Shown: one piece after another, positions 43,051 through 52,443 of the stretch
Layout: every line of letters begins with the position of its first letter
Numbering within the stretch: position 1 is the first letter of the stretch
NCBI RefSeq assembly: GCF_039655875.1
Contig: NZ_JBBYXK010000009.1
Span: forward strand, 1 to 61,943
Source: Emcibacter sp. SYSU 3D8
Lineage (GTDB): Bacteria > Pseudomonadota > Alphaproteobacteria > SMXS01
Reading direction: 5' to 3'
Length of the DNA: 61,943 nt
Program-made: the position numbers and the translations under genes
The notes under the pieces: generated by a model
The model's input: only the letters and a program-made list of their open reading frames with translations
The model's database searches: none
Told to the model about the DNA's origin: nothing

Positions 43051-43391
43051 TGATAAGTGCACTCGCCAGTGTGCAAATGTTCATGATGATGACGCCCTCA
43101 AGAATTGCGGGCCGTTTCGAGGGCCGATAGGGTTGATGACTTCATGAGGATGAACTGGGTGATGGTTTCACCCTGAGTGCGGTAGCGTTGCTGAGGCCAA
43201 CTGACATGATTTGTGATCAAGAGTCGTGCTTCGTGGGGTTTATATGGTCGTATCGATAATCAGTAGTTTGGTCATATTTTGCTGCGGCGAGCAGTTGAAT
43301 TCGCTTTATAGGAGGCTGGCATCTGCAATTTCTCTTTTCACAGGCGGAGGCATCATCGGCATGACAGCACGCTGGAAGGCGTGCGGCTGAC
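43051..43391. other. Leader region of the rmlB transcript
   Basis: 341 nt without a gene between the NusG-like gene and rmlB. Its middle is AT-richer (about 43200-43340), suiting a promoter, and it contains the ops-like word described separately. No hairpin with a T tract is seen, so upstream read-through is possible. Confidence 0.5.
43179..43190 (+). promoter_or_regulatory. Candidate ops-like element
   Basis: GCGGTAGCGTTG resembles the enterobacterial ops core (GGCGGTAGCGTG), sharing the contiguous GCGGTAGCGT. It lies between a NusG/RfaH-like gene and rmlB, in the 5' part of a probable leader. Ops elements recruit RfaH in enterobacteria; whether this works in an alphaproteobacterium is unknown. 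A related word (TGAGTGCGGTAG) occurs in the IS remnant near 18620, so chance is possible. Confidence 0.3.
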
Positions 43392-44426
43392 ATGATTCTG
43401 GTCACGGGCGGCGCCGGGTTCATCGGTGCGAATTTTGTCCTGCACTGGCTGGCGCACAGCGACGAGCCGGTCGTTAATCTTGATGCGCTCACCTATTCGG
43501 GAAACTTGGGAAGCCTTGCGGCGGTGCAGTGTGATGCCCGGCATGTATTCGTTTACGGCGACATCTGCGATGCTGCTCTGGTTGGGCAGTTATTGGCCAC
43601 CTACCGGCCCCGCGCTGTCGTGCACCTGGCTGCGGAAAGCCATGTGGACCGGTCGATTCTCGGACCGGAGGCCTTCCTGCGCACCAACATTGAGGGGACA
43701 TCCTGCCTGCTGCAGGCGGCGCAGAAGTTTTGGGACGGCCTGCCAACCGATGAGAAGGCTGCGTTTCGCTTCCTGCACGTCTCTACAGATGAAGTGTACG
43801 GCACGTTGGAGTCGGACGATCCACCCTTCACGGAAGGCACGACATTTCGGCCGAACGGTGCCTATGCCGCGAGCAAGGCGGCCAGCAACCATCTAGTTCG
43901 GGCATGGTTCCAGACCTACGGGCTGCCGATGCTGACGACCAACTGCTCGAATAACTATGGGCCGTTGCAGTTTCCCGAGAAACTCATCCCGCTGACCCTG
44001 CTTAATGCCCTGGCGGGCAGGCCGCTGCCGCTTTATGGCGACGGCCTCAATGTCCGCGACTGGCTCTATGTCCGCGACCATTGCGCCGCCCTTCGGCGCG
44101 TTCTGGAGGCTGGGCAAGTCGGGGAGACGTACAACATCGGCGGCTGGACCGAGCGGACCAATCTCGAGATCGTTGAGGCTCTCTGCCGCATGCTTGATGA
44201 ATTGCATCCCGATCCTGGCGGGTCGCATGAACGGCTGATCACCTTCGTGCATGACCGGCCGGGACACGACCGGCGCTCTGCCATCGACGCCCAGCGTATC
44301 GAGCGCGAGCTTGGCTGGCGGCCCCTGGAAACTCTGGAAACCGGCCTGAGGAAGACGGTTCGCTGGTACCTGGATCATCCAGAGTGGGTCGCGCAAGTTC
44401 AGAGGCACGTATCGGGAATGAATTGA
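43392..44426 (+). CDS. rmlB: dTDP-glucose 4,6-dehydratase
   Basis: 344 residues, the usual size. ILVTGGAGFIGANFVLHWL binds NAD; VHLAAESHVDRSI, LHVSTDEVYG and the YAASKAASNHLVRAW box (catalytic Tyr and Lys) follow, with NNYGPLQFPEKLIPL and RDWLYVRDHC typical of RmlB. It turns dTDP-glucose into dTDP-4-keto-6-deoxyglucose, the step toward dTDP-rhamnose and related 6-deoxy sugars. The partners rmlA, rmlC and rmlD are not in this window, so they must lie elsewhere or another 6-deoxy sugar is made. Confidence 0.93.
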   Translation: MILVTGGAGFIGANFVLHWLAHSDEPVVNLDALTYSGNLGSLAAVQCDARHVFVYGDICDAALVGQLLATYRPRAVVHLAAESHVDRSILGPEAFLRTNIEGTSCLLQAAQKFWDGLPTDEKAAFRFLHVSTDEVYGTLESDDPPFTEGTTFRPNGAYAASKAASNHLVRAWFQTYGLPMLTTNCSNNYGPLQFPEKLIPLTLLNALAGRPLPLYGDGLNVRDWLYVRDHCAALRRVLEAGQVGETYNIGGWTERTNLEIVEALCRMLDELHPDPGGSHERLITFVHDRPGHDRRSAIDAQRIERELGWRPLETLETGLRKTVRWYLDHPEWVAQVQRHVSGMN

Positions 44427-44434
44427 CCGGCAGT

Positions 44435-44731
44435 ATGGTGCGCGCGAGCGCGGGTGACGACGAGCCTGTCACGGAGGCGCGCATTGTGACACAGGTGGCT
44501 TTATTCACGAAGTGCGTCGTCTGCACGGCCATCGTGCCGCAAGCCGGCGCCGGCAGTGTCCTGCTGAAATGCGACGATGTCGGACTTCATGCGATAGGGA
44601 CGCCCGCCGTTGCTGTAAGGGTTGGCCGCTGGAGCCTCGAATTCGGCAGGGTGCTGCCGTCTCGATCGCTTGTCGTTCCCATGATGGATGGACAATGCGA
44701 CATGCATCTGAAGTGGGCTTGTCGGCGCTAG
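44435..44731 (+). CDS. Possible small hypothetical gene
   Basis: A 98-codon frame from ATG 44435 starts MVRASAGDDEPVTEARIVTQ and ends in DMHLKWACRR. Codon third positions lean toward G/C moderately. It has no signal peptide or known domain, and I see no strong ribosome-binding site. The surrounding stretch 44427-44825 otherwise holds only the upstream region of the next gene. It may be noncoding. Confidence 0.3.
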   Translation: MVRASAGDDEPVTEARIVTQVALFTKCVVCTAIVPQAGAGSVLLKCDDVGLHAIGTPAVAVRVGRWSLEFGRVLPSRSLVVPMMDGQCDMHLKWACRR

Positions 44732-44825
44732 TCGCTACCAGTCCGGCATTCGGTCCCGTATTCGACGTGACTGACAACAGATACGCAATTTGGCCCTTCG
44801 ATTGATCTAGGTGGGGGATTTTTCC

Positions 44826-46154
44826 ATGCAGTATGGCTACGTACCACATTCAACCGGCCGGCCTCTGAAAATCCTGTTCTTGTCGGACAACTTCGTCCCC
44901 GAAGGCAATGCTCCCGCCGCCCGCCTCCATGAACATGCCATGCATTGGGTGAAGGCAGGGCACGAGGTGACTGTGGTTACCGGTGCGCCCAACTTTCCCG
45001 AAGGCCGTCTCTATCCGGGATACCGCAATCGCTGGCGACATGTGGAAACGATCAATGGCATTCGGATCGTTCGCGTGAAGACATATATAACCCCCAATGA
45101 GGGTCTAGTGCGGCGGACTCTCGACTATCTCAGTTTCATGCTGTCGGCAGGGTTCTTCGCGCTGTTCGAGAAAAAGCCGGATCTGGTCGTGGCGACCTCA
45201 CCGCAGTTTTTCTGCGCGATTGCCGGCTGGTTTGTGTCTCGCCGTCACGGCGTCCCCTTCATCTTCGAACTTCGGGATCTTTGGCCCGCGTCGATTCACG
45301 CGGTCGGAGCGTTGAGGAATGGAGTTATTCTGAGGGCGCTGGAAAAGCTGGAGCTTTCCCTCTACCGCTCCAGCGCCGCGATCGTCGCGGTGACGGAGTC
45401 GTTTCGTGACGATCTTGTGGCGCGGGGAATCGCCCGGGATAAAATTCATGTCGTCGTCAACGGCGTCGATCTCGAGCGGTATCTGCCCAGGCCGCGCGAT
45501 CCGGTTCTGGAAGAGTCGTGGGGCCTGTCAGGCAAGTTCGTTGCCGCGTATATTGGCACCCACGGCATGGCCCATGCGCTCGACAAGGTCGTAGAGGCGG
45601 CGGTTCATCTTCGTGATCGTGAAGACATCGTGTTCCTGTTTGTCGGTGCAGGCGCGGAGCGGGCGAACCTGGAAACCGCCGTTGAACGATTGCGGCTATC
45701 CAATGTTCGGCTTGTCCCGCGGCAGCCCAAAGAAGCGATGCCCGCGCTGTGGAGCCTCGTCGATCTTTCGATCGTACCGCTGCGCGATACGCCGGTCTTT
45801 GCCACCGTCATTCCGTCAAAGATCTTCGAATGCATGGGGATGGGGGTGCCTCTATTAATGAGCGTTCCGGATGGAGAGGCCACGGGAATTGTCCAGCGCA
45901 CGGCTACGGGCCTGTGCATTTCTCCGGAGGATCCGAAGTCGATGGCCGACGCCATCGCCGGCCTTTCCGTCGATCCCGATCGTTTGCGGGGATTTCGTGA
46001 GAATTGCCGCAACGCTGCCTTCAGCTACTCTCGCGAGACCTTGGCGATTCAGTATACTGCGCTTCTGGAGCGGATCGCATTTCCATTGGAAAGCACGCCG
46101 GCTCCGCTGGCTGAGGGGGTCGTTCATATTCGAGGGCGTAAACCAGTTATGTAA
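44826..46154 (+). CDS. WbuB-like family 4 glycosyltransferase
   Basis: 442 residues from ATG 44826, with GGGGGA 7 nt upstream; GTG 44811 is the other choice. LKILFLSDNFVPEGNAPAAR, then WVKAGHEVTVVTGAPNFPEG, and later FIFELRDLWPASIHAVGAL are typical of WbuB, the N-acetyl-fucosaminyl- or similar transferase of O-antigen clusters. The donor lobe has FVAAYIGTHGMAHALDKVVE and the FECMGMGVPLLMS box. The same family left a stub at 36070, so this region once held two related copies. A terminator follows. Confidence 0.88.
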   Translation: MQYGYVPHSTGRPLKILFLSDNFVPEGNAPAARLHEHAMHWVKAGHEVTVVTGAPNFPEGRLYPGYRNRWRHVETINGIRIVRVKTYITPNEGLVRRTLDYLSFMLSAGFFALFEKKPDLVVATSPQFFCAIAGWFVSRRHGVPFIFELRDLWPASIHAVGALRNGVILRALEKLELSLYRSSAAIVAVTESFRDDLVARGIARDKIHVVVNGVDLERYLPRPRDPVLEESWGLSGKFVAAYIGTHGMAHALDKVVEAAVHLRDREDIVFLFVGAGAERANLETAVERLRLSNVRLVPRQPKEAMPALWSLVDLSIVPLRDTPVFATVIPSKIFECMGMGVPLLMSVPDGEATGIVQRTATGLCISPEDPKSMADAIAGLSVDPDRLRGFRENCRNAAFSYSRETLAIQYTALLERIAFPLESTPAPLAEGVVHIRGRKPVM

Positions 46155-46197
46155 CGGCGTTGGAATGCGCTGGCCCGCACGCAGGGGTCACTGTTTC

Positions 46198-46220
46198 GCG
46201 GCTCGAGAGCCGCTTTTTTT
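46198..46220 (+). terminator. Rho-independent terminator after the WbuB-like gene
   Basis: GCGGCTC (46198-46204) pairs with GAGCCGC (46207-46213), in practice a 6-bp stem with a CGAG tetraloop, followed by seven T (46214-46220). It ends the plus-strand rmlB-GT transcript and separates it from the convergent wecC gene. Confidence 0.9.
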
Positions 46221-46333
46221 GTGCCTGTGTGATGTTGGGCGAGTAGCTATCGATTCTTGAAGGTGATCTTGGCACTGCCGCAGGACTGCGCTCTTTGCCG
46301 TGCCGCTCTCAGCCGCACCGGATAGCCGGCTTT

Positions 46334-47581
46334 TCACCGGAACAGGCCGCGGGTGTCGATCAGCACTTTGCGGGCAAGCTGCTCGCGCTCGATCAGCCTG
46401 AAGCGGTCGTGGTCGACCAGCAGCAGCACGATGTCGGCACGCCTGAGCGCCTCGTCGACGCCGACGAACTCCACATTGGGCAGGCCCTTCAACGTCGGCG
46501 GGCAGTCGTCAACATAGGGCTCGACCGCCAGGATCGTCGCCGCCGTGCCACGCGCCAGCGCCTCGGTGATGGCCAGCGCCGGGCTTTCGCGCAGGTCGTC
46601 GATATTGGCCTTGAACGCGAGGCCCAGGCACGCGACCACAGGATCCTTGAAGCGATCGGCGGCGTACTTCACCTGCTCGATCACCCAGCGCGGCTTGCCG
46701 TCATTGACCTCGCGCGCGGTCTGGATCAGCCGGCTCTGCTCGGGCGCCGAATGGACGATGAACCATGGGTCCACGGCGATGCAGTGGCCTCCCACGCCCG
46801 GACCGGGCTGCAGGATGTTGACCCGGGGATGCCGGTTGGCGAGCTGGATCAGCTCCCAGACATTGACGCCCAGCCGGTCGCAGATCAGCGACAGCTCGTT
46901 GGCATAGGCGATGTTGACGTCGCGGAACGCGTTTTCCGCCAGCTTGGACAGCTCGGCGGTGCGGGCCTTGGTGGTGAACACGGTGCCGGTGGTGAAGGTG
47001 CGGTAGAACGCGGCGCCCACCTCGGCCGAGGCGGTGTCGATGCCGCCGACGATGCGGTCGTTGATCACCAGCTCCTGCAGCACCTTGCCCGGCAGCACGC
47101 GCTCGGGCGAATGCACCAGGAAGATGCGGTCGCCGCCCTCGGTGATGTCGGGCCCCAGGTCGGGCCGCTCCTGCGCGATCCATCCGGCGATCCGCTCGGT
47201 GGCGCCGACAGGGCTGGTCGATTCAAGGATCACCAGGTTGCCGGGGCGTAGATGCGGCGCCAGCGCGCGGGTCGCGGCCTCCACATGGGACATGTCGGGT
47301 ACATGGCCTTCGGCGAACGGCGTCGGCACGGCGATGATGAAGATGTCGGCGGGCGCCGGCTTGTAGGACGCCGTGAGCTGGCCGCTGCCGACGGCCGAGG
47401 CGACCAGGATGTCCAGGTCCGGCTCGTGGAAGTGGAGGTTGCCGGCCTGCACCGCGCCGACCACCCGGTTGTCGACGTCGACGCCCAGCACCTTGTAGCC
47501 GCGCGTCGCCAGCAGGCTTGCCGTGGGCAGGCCGATATAGCCCAGCCCCAGAACGCATATGGTCTTGTCGAAACGCGCCAT
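46334..47581 (-). CDS. wecC: UDP-N-acetyl-D-mannosamine dehydrogenase
   Basis: 415 residues. ICVLGLGYIGLPTASLLATRG binds NAD; ILESTSPVGATERI and FLVHSPERVLPGKVLQEL (the WecC-type SPERxxPG) follow, then KLAENAFRDVNIAYANEL. The catalytic cysteine is in PGPGVGGHCIAVDPWF, and the last domain has LGLAFKANIDDLRESPALAI. It oxidises UDP-ManNAc twice to UDP-ManNAcA. It starts 9 nt after the WecB stop, so the two steps are made together. Confidence 0.93.
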   Translation of the reverse strand: MARFDKTICVLGLGYIGLPTASLLATRGYKVLGVDVDNRVVGAVQAGNLHFHEPDLDILVASAVGSGQLTASYKPAPADIFIIAVPTPFAEGHVPDMSHVEAATRALAPHLRPGNLVILESTSPVGATERIAGWIAQERPDLGPDITEGGDRIFLVHSPERVLPGKVLQELVINDRIVGGIDTASAEVGAAFYRTFTTGTVFTTKARTAELSKLAENAFRDVNIAYANELSLICDRLGVNVWELIQLANRHPRVNILQPGPGVGGHCIAVDPWFIVHSAPEQSRLIQTAREVNDGKPRWVIEQVKYAADRFKDPVVACLGLAFKANIDDLRESPALAITEALARGTAATILAVEPYVDDCPPTLKGLPNVEFVGVDEALRRADIVLLLVDHDRFRLIEREQLARKVLIDTRGLFR

Positions 47582-47590
47582 CCCGCTCCC

Positions 47591-48760
47591 CTACGCCGCC
47601 TTGTCGATCCACGGCGCTGGCCGCTCGCCCTGCCCCGCCAGCGCCTCAAGGTAACTCACGATGCGCCGCGCCGCATGCCCGTCGCCGTAGGGATTGTGCG
47701 CGTGGCTCATGCGGTCGTAATGGCTGGCGTCGTCGAGCAGCCGCGAGGCTTCCGCGACGATCCTCGCGCGGTCGGTGCCGGTCATGATGACCGTGCCCGC
47801 CTCGACGGCTTCGGGCCGTTCGGTGGTGTCTCGGGTGACCAGCACGGGCTTGCCCAGCGACGGCGCCTCCTCCTGGATGCCGCCCGAGTCCGTGATGATC
47901 AGCGTGCCGCGGTTCATCAGGTAGACGAACGGCAGATAGTCCTCCGGCTCGGTCAGGTGGATGTCGGGCAGCCCGCCGAGGAGTTCGTGCACCGGCCCCT
48001 TCACGTTGGGGTTGAGATGCACCGGATAAAGCACCGTGACGTCGCCGCGCGCGGCCAGGTCGGCCAGCGCCAGGCACATCTGGCGCAGCCCGTCGCCGAA
48101 GCTCTCGCGGCGGTGGCCGGTGACCAGGACCAGCCGCTTCGGACCGAGGAAGGCGAACCGGTCGTCGTAACGGCGCACCAGCGCGTCGTCGGCCAGCAGC
48201 CGGTCTCGGGTCATGGCGAGCGCGTCGATCACGGTATTGCCGGTGACGTAGACGCTGTCGGCGGGAACGTTCTCGGCCAGCAGATTGTCGCGCGCCCGCG
48301 ACGTCGGCGCGAAATGCAGGTCGGCCAGCGCGCCGGTCAGCCGCCGGTTCATCTCCTCGGGCCACGGGCTGTAGCGGTTGCCGGTGCGTAGCCCGGCCTC
48401 AACATGCCCGACCGGAATTTTACGGTAATAGGCGGCCAGCGAGGCAGCGAAGGTCGTGGTGGTGTCGCCGTGGACCAGGACGCGGTCGGGCCGCCAGTCG
48501 TCGAACACGCCCTCCATGCCCGCGAGCACGCCCGCTGTGATGTCGTTCAGGCTCTGCCCGGCCTTCATGATGTCGAGATCCCAGTCGGGCCGGATGGCGA
48601 ACAGCTCCAGCACCTGGTCGAGCATCTGGCGATGCTGGGAGGTGACGCAGACGCGGGCGTCGAGCACCGGGCTCGCTTCCAGCGCCGTCACGACCGGCGC
48701 CATCTTGATCGCCTCCGGGCGAGTCCCGAACACCGTCAGAATGCGGCGGAGTTTATCCAT
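47591..48760 (-). CDS. wecB: UDP-N-acetylglucosamine 2-epimerase (non-hydrolysing)
   Basis: 389 residues. Typical blocks are [65 protein letters not shown] and [20 protein letters not shown] followed by [10 protein letters not shown]. It makes UDP-ManNAc from UDP-GlcNAc for WecC. Together they supply N-acetylmannosaminuronic acid, so the polymer probably contains this acidic sugar. Confidence 0.94.
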   Translation of the reverse strand: MDKLRRILTVFGTRPEAIKMAPVVTALEASPVLDARVCVTSQHRQMLDQVLELFAIRPDWDLDIMKAGQSLNDITAGVLAGMEGVFDDWRPDRVLVHGDTTTTFAASLAAYYRKIPVGHVEAGLRTGNRYSPWPEEMNRRLTGALADLHFAPTSRARDNLLAENVPADSVYVTGNTVIDALAMTRDRLLADDALVRRYDDRFAFLGPKRLVLVTGHRRESFGDGLRQMCLALADLAARGDVTVLYPVHLNPNVKGPVHELLGGLPDIHLTEPEDYLPFVYLMNRGTLIITDSGGIQEEAPSLGKPVLVTRDTTERPEAVEAGTVIMTGTDRARIVAEASRLLDDASHYDRMSHAHNPYGDGHAARRIVSYLEALAGQGERPAPWIDKAA

Positions 48761-48873
48761 CGGCGTCTAGTTCAACGAGACCTGATCCGCCATCAAGTGT
48801 CCGTCGAGTGCGCACTTCCTGGCGGGACGGACGGGAAAAGCGGGAGGGCTGGGAGCGATCACTGGATATGGCT

Positions 48874-49161
48874 CTAGGCAGTGCCGTTCTCCAAATCAAA
48901 GCCGTGGGCGTCTTCGTCGGCATATTTCCCAGCCGCATCATATGTAGCCAAACTCTCGATCCCAGGCATGATCTCGATCAACGCCACGATCGAAGTTCCG
49001 CCCGGCAATCTGGCGTCGGCGCAGATTACGCGGACAGGAAGTTTGGCCCCCGCCGTTCGCAGCGGCCTCGTCAAATCCAGTGACATGGTTGAAATCCTTG
49101 TTGGCTCGTCAACTTCCGCAACCCTGCGTTTCGGGCGGCCGCGCCGGATAGGCTCCGGCAT
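48874..49161 (-). CDS. Small hypothetical protein between WecA-like and WecB genes
   Basis: 95 residues from ATG 49161, or 70 from ATG 49086 (MSLDLTRPLRTAGAKLPVRV). It has KLPVRVICADARLPGGTSIV and ends acidic (YADEDAHGFDLENGTA), with no membrane helix. It begins 15 nt after the WecA-like stop and points the same way, so it is likely part of that operon. I do not recognise the family; a regulator or small partner of the initiating transferase is possible but unproven. Confidence 0.5.
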   Translation of the reverse strand: MPEPIRRGRPKRRVAEVDEPTRISTMSLDLTRPLRTAGAKLPVRVICADARLPGGTSIVALIEIMPGIESLATYDAAGKYADEDAHGFDLENGTA

Positions 49162-49176
49162 CCTGGCCGCTCACTC

Positions 49177-50220
49177 TCACAGATCCGAATACCGGGACTG
49201 GAGCATCCGGCGCCAAGCCAGCGCGCCGGTGTACAGCCCCAACTGCAGCAAGACCACGATGGTCGTCGGCAATCCGATGGCCAGGTGCAGAGCGGGGAGA
49301 GCACAGAGGCCCCAGTAAGATGCCACCGCGATGCCGTGGTTGCCGGACATGGCGTACAGCCAGTGATGAAGGTGGTTTCTGTCCGGCGTGAACAGGGCCT
49401 TCCCGTTCGCCTTGCGGGTCAACATCACCCGACCCATGTCGATGACCGGGATCAGGAACACGCTGGCGAAATAGGCAGCGTCCAATTGTCCTGCGGCGTC
49501 AGTGTACGCCTGAACTGCCGCGAATCCGATCAGCGCTGTCAGCATGTAGACGCCGGAGTCACCGGTGAACAGCCTGCCCCGCAAATTGAACAAGAGCATG
49601 ACGCCCAAGGTGCCGATCACCGGCAGCATCAGAGCCAGCGTGTCCCTGTTGAACCAGGGGAGCAGCAATACAATCCATATCACGGACATCCCAAGGAAGA
49701 GGCCGTTCATGCCGTCGGCCATGTTGGATGCATGCTTCAGGCAAAGCAGGGTGAAGATGGTGAACGGGACCGACAGAAGGCCGAGCTGCAATGTGACGAG
49801 GAGGTCGGAGAAGTTCAGGGTGCTAATCCTGAGCGCCGGGTCAATGCCCGTCGCCGCAGCCAACGTAAGCAGCCCAACCCACAGCCGCCCCCATGGGTTC
49901 AAATGGCTCCGGTCATCGAGAAAGCCGAGCCCGAAGAATATGGCGCAGACCAGGAAGATCCATAGCCTTGGCTGGATGATCTCGTGGTCGGCGAACAGAT
50001 CGACCACCATGCCGAAGGCAAGGGATACGAACAACGCAACGCCCCCGACAAGCGGGGTCGGCGAACCATGAATCTTGCGATTGCCGTCCGGGCGGTCGAT
50101 GATCCCCAGTCGGCCGCCAATCGTTGAAGCCTTGAGGCCAAAAAAAATCCCAATCAGAACACCACCGAGGAGAGAAACCAAAGGGATGGCCCAAAGGACT
50201 ACGTGATCATCAACAGGCAT
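49177..50220 (-). CDS. WecA/MraY-type polyprenyl-phosphate sugar-1-phosphate transferase
   Basis: 347 residues from ATG 50220 (367 if the frame from 50280 is used, whose first 20 residues are not hydrophobic). About ten membrane helices. Key motifs: RKIHGSPTPLVGGVALF, the metal-binding FLDDRSHLNP, HASNMADGMNGLFLGMSV, GRLFTGDSGVYMLT and the HIHH-type NHLHHWLYAM loop. It starts lipid-linked synthesis by placing GlcNAc-1-P or a related sugar phosphate on undecaprenyl phosphate. It heads the wec-type operon and probably primes the whole cluster's product. Confidence 0.9.
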   Translation of the reverse strand: MPVDDHVVLWAIPLVSLLGGVLIGIFFGLKASTIGGRLGIIDRPDGNRKIHGSPTPLVGGVALFVSLAFGMVVDLFADHEIIQPRLWIFLVCAIFFGLGFLDDRSHLNPWGRLWVGLLTLAAATGIDPALRISTLNFSDLLVTLQLGLLSVPFTIFTLLCLKHASNMADGMNGLFLGMSVIWIVLLLPWFNRDTLALMLPVIGTLGVMLLFNLRGRLFTGDSGVYMLTALIGFAAVQAYTDAAGQLDAAYFASVFLIPVIDMGRVMLTRKANGKALFTPDRNHLHHWLYAMSGNHGIAVASYWGLCALPALHLAIGLPTTIVVLLQLGLYTGALAWRRMLQSRYSDL

Positions 50221-50539
50221 ATCCCAATATCCATTTCCCCACGCCCGCAGGTTTTTCGGCCGACGAATCCATGTCCCCAAATAGCGAACACGATAGTACC
50301 CAATATGGGTGGGTTTTCCTAGGCAATTAGGGTGCCCGAACCCATGGCTCTCGCATGGCGTTGCGCCGAAGCTAGGGACGGCCGTGGAAGTGAAAGGGCC
50401 TCCGTTCTCGCTGGTGCTGATCGCGTCCGAGGCCCTACACTGCGGATCGAGCCGTCTCTCGAATCCTGCTGATTTCGGATACGGGCCCTAGGGAAATTTT
50501 CGCGATAGGGCGGCGTCGACGGCAAAACGGGAAAGATCA

Positions 50540-51946
50540 TTGCGACGCACCGATATTATCTTCTGGGCCCTATTGCTTATGGTCTGTTGGCTGCCGCTTC
50601 CTTTCGGATCCGTGCAGGCTTGGGCATGGTCGCTCATGGTTATCGCGGCGGGCCTGCTGTTGATCGCCTGGGGCGTGACCACAGCCGTTGCCGGCAGTCC
50701 AACCCCGCACGGACTTGGTCGCGTCAAATGGAGTGTCGTCGGATTTCTGATTGCCGGCCTGTGGGGTTTGATCCAGGTCAGCACGGCGACGCCGGCCGCA
50801 TGGCATCACCCTATCTGGGCCATCGCAGCCGAGACGCTGTCGGTCCCCGTCGCGGGGCGGATCGCGATCAATCCCCAGGCCGCCGTGTCCACGTTGCTGC
50901 GGCTGGCGAGCTACGCGATCATCTTCTGGCTGGCGTTCCAGTATGGCCGGGACCGCCGTCTGGCGCACTTGGGCATGTGTGGAGTGGCGATGACGTCATC
51001 CATCGTCGCGGCGCTTGGGATCGTGCCGTGGCTGATCGGCTGGGACGGCTTTCTCTGGTTTGACCGGGAGTTTATGCAACGGCAATTGCAGGTGGGCGCC
51101 CGTCTCGCCATTCCCTTCGTGAATCCCAATCATCTGGCGAGTTACGCCGGTATTGGATTACTATGCGGCATTGGCGTCCTGGTCGGGGACACGCGGGGGT
51201 TGTGGCGCCCCGAAACACAACCGCGGGAAAAGCTGCGTCGCTTTCTCGAAGTCGTGTTCGTACGCCGGTGGTATGTGGTGGCAGCCTGCCCAATTCTTGC
51301 GGTTGCCGCGCTGCTGAGCTTGTCCCGAGCCGGCATAGCGGCGATCGGCGTCGGTCTGATTGTCCTGATCGCGGCGCTTCTGCGCAGGAGCCGGCCGAAG
51401 GTAAGCTGGCTGTTCGCTGGCAGCGCGGTCGCCCTGACGGCGATCGTCGGCGCCTTCGCCCCGAGTTTGATCCGGTTGTCGGACCGACTTGAACAGGCGA
51501 GCCTCAGGTCGGACCAGCGCCTCGAGATTTATCGAAATTCAATGGAGGCGATCGCTGCGTCCCCCTGGCTGGGATATGGGCTGGGCAGTTTCCAGTCGCT
51601 CTACCGGATGTATGACCACTCGGATCTGCGGCGAGTGGTGAACGCGGCCCACAGCACGGTGCTGGAAAATATCCTTGAACTTGGCATACCGGCGGCGCTG
51701 GCGCTCTTTGCCGCCATCCTGATCCCGGTTGTCGGGTGCTGGCGCGGCGCGGCGTCAAGACGTCAGGACCAGCATATTCCGGCAATCGCCGTCGCTGCCT
51801 CCATCATGCTTATCCTACACTCTCTGGTCGATTTTCCGCTTCAAATCCCGGCTCTCGCGGCGCTGTTTGCGTTCGTGCTTGGGCTCGGCTTTGCGCAGTC
51901 GATCAGCGCCCGGCACTGGCCAGCAATGAGTAAGGATCTGGTGTGA
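50540..51946 (+). CDS. O-antigen ligase/polymerase-family membrane protein
   Basis: 468 residues from TTG 50540, divergent from the WecA-like gene. About a dozen hydrophobic helices; the large periplasmic loop has the family's FVNPNHLASYAGIG and, later, SLSRAGIAAIGVGLIV (SRAG) and WLGYGLGSFQSLYRMYD. HSTVLENILELGIPAALALF completes the Wzy_C pattern. GC is normal for the window, unlike the other polymerase-like gene at 19337. One of the two is probably the polymerase and the other a ligase or a relict; this one fits the O-antigen ligase profile better. Confidence 0.85.
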   Translation: MRRTDIIFWALLLMVCWLPLPFGSVQAWAWSLMVIAAGLLLIAWGVTTAVAGSPTPHGLGRVKWSVVGFLIAGLWGLIQVSTATPAAWHHPIWAIAAETLSVPVAGRIAINPQAAVSTLLRLASYAIIFWLAFQYGRDRRLAHLGMCGVAMTSSIVAALGIVPWLIGWDGFLWFDREFMQRQLQVGARLAIPFVNPNHLASYAGIGLLCGIGVLVGDTRGLWRPETQPREKLRRFLEVVFVRRWYVVAACPILAVAALLSLSRAGIAAIGVGLIVLIAALLRRSRPKVSWLFAGSAVALTAIVGAFAPSLIRLSDRLEQASLRSDQRLEIYRNSMEAIAASPWLGYGLGSFQSLYRMYDHSDLRRVVNAAHSTVLENILELGIPAALALFAAILIPVVGCWRGAASRRQDQHIPAIAVAASIMLILHSLVDFPLQIPALAALFAFVLGLGFAQSISARHWPAMSKDLV

Positions 51947-51967
51947 CGTTGTATTGGCAGCGACCCG

Positions 51968-52400
51968 TTAGTATCTGACCCAAATTAAGTTGAGTGATAT
52001 CAGTCGGTTGTGATTCTGTCGAATTTGCGAGAAACGACGGAGTTGGCGCATGCGGACTGATATTACCCGGGCGCAGCATGCGCGAAGCGGCAAGCGGTTG
52101 CCAGGCGATCTGACCGACGCCGAATGGTCGGTTGTCGAACCGTATCCGCCGGCGGCGTCGCCAGTTGGGCGGCCGCGCAAATGGCCGTTGTGCCTGATCC
52201 TGGACCGGTTGCTCCACCCGCTGCGCTGCACCGCGGCTGCCCTGGTGGACGCCGCGGCTTGGCCTGTTTCCGCCGGCCTCGACCGTCCAGTGGGTGTTTC
52301 TACCAGTGGTGTGACAACGGGCCGTGGCAGCGCATCAATCATTTCCTGGTCATGGTGGCGCGCCAGACAGAAAGCCGGGAGACCTCGCCAGGGTCTGTGG
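51968..52400 (+). pseudogene. Truncated IS5-family element, copy E
   Basis: Left end GTATCTGACCC with AAGTTGAGTGATATCAG and GTTGTGATTC matches the right end of copy A (18.1 kb). The transposase starts at 52050 as MRTDITRAQHARSGKRLPGD with LTDAEWSVVEPYPP, shifts frame near 52210, continues as CFYQWCDNGPWQRINHFLVM, and breaks off around TESRETSPG. The 3' half is missing, cut against the TadG-like gene. Confidence 0.85.
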
Positions 52401-52443
52401 GCCGGCCCAAGTACCTCCATCCAGTGCTTTACCGGCACGAGGC

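Noticed and set aside
46295-48391. Two long plus-strand frames opposite wecC and wecB
   Set aside because: Both are shadows; the minus-strand products carry all family motifs.
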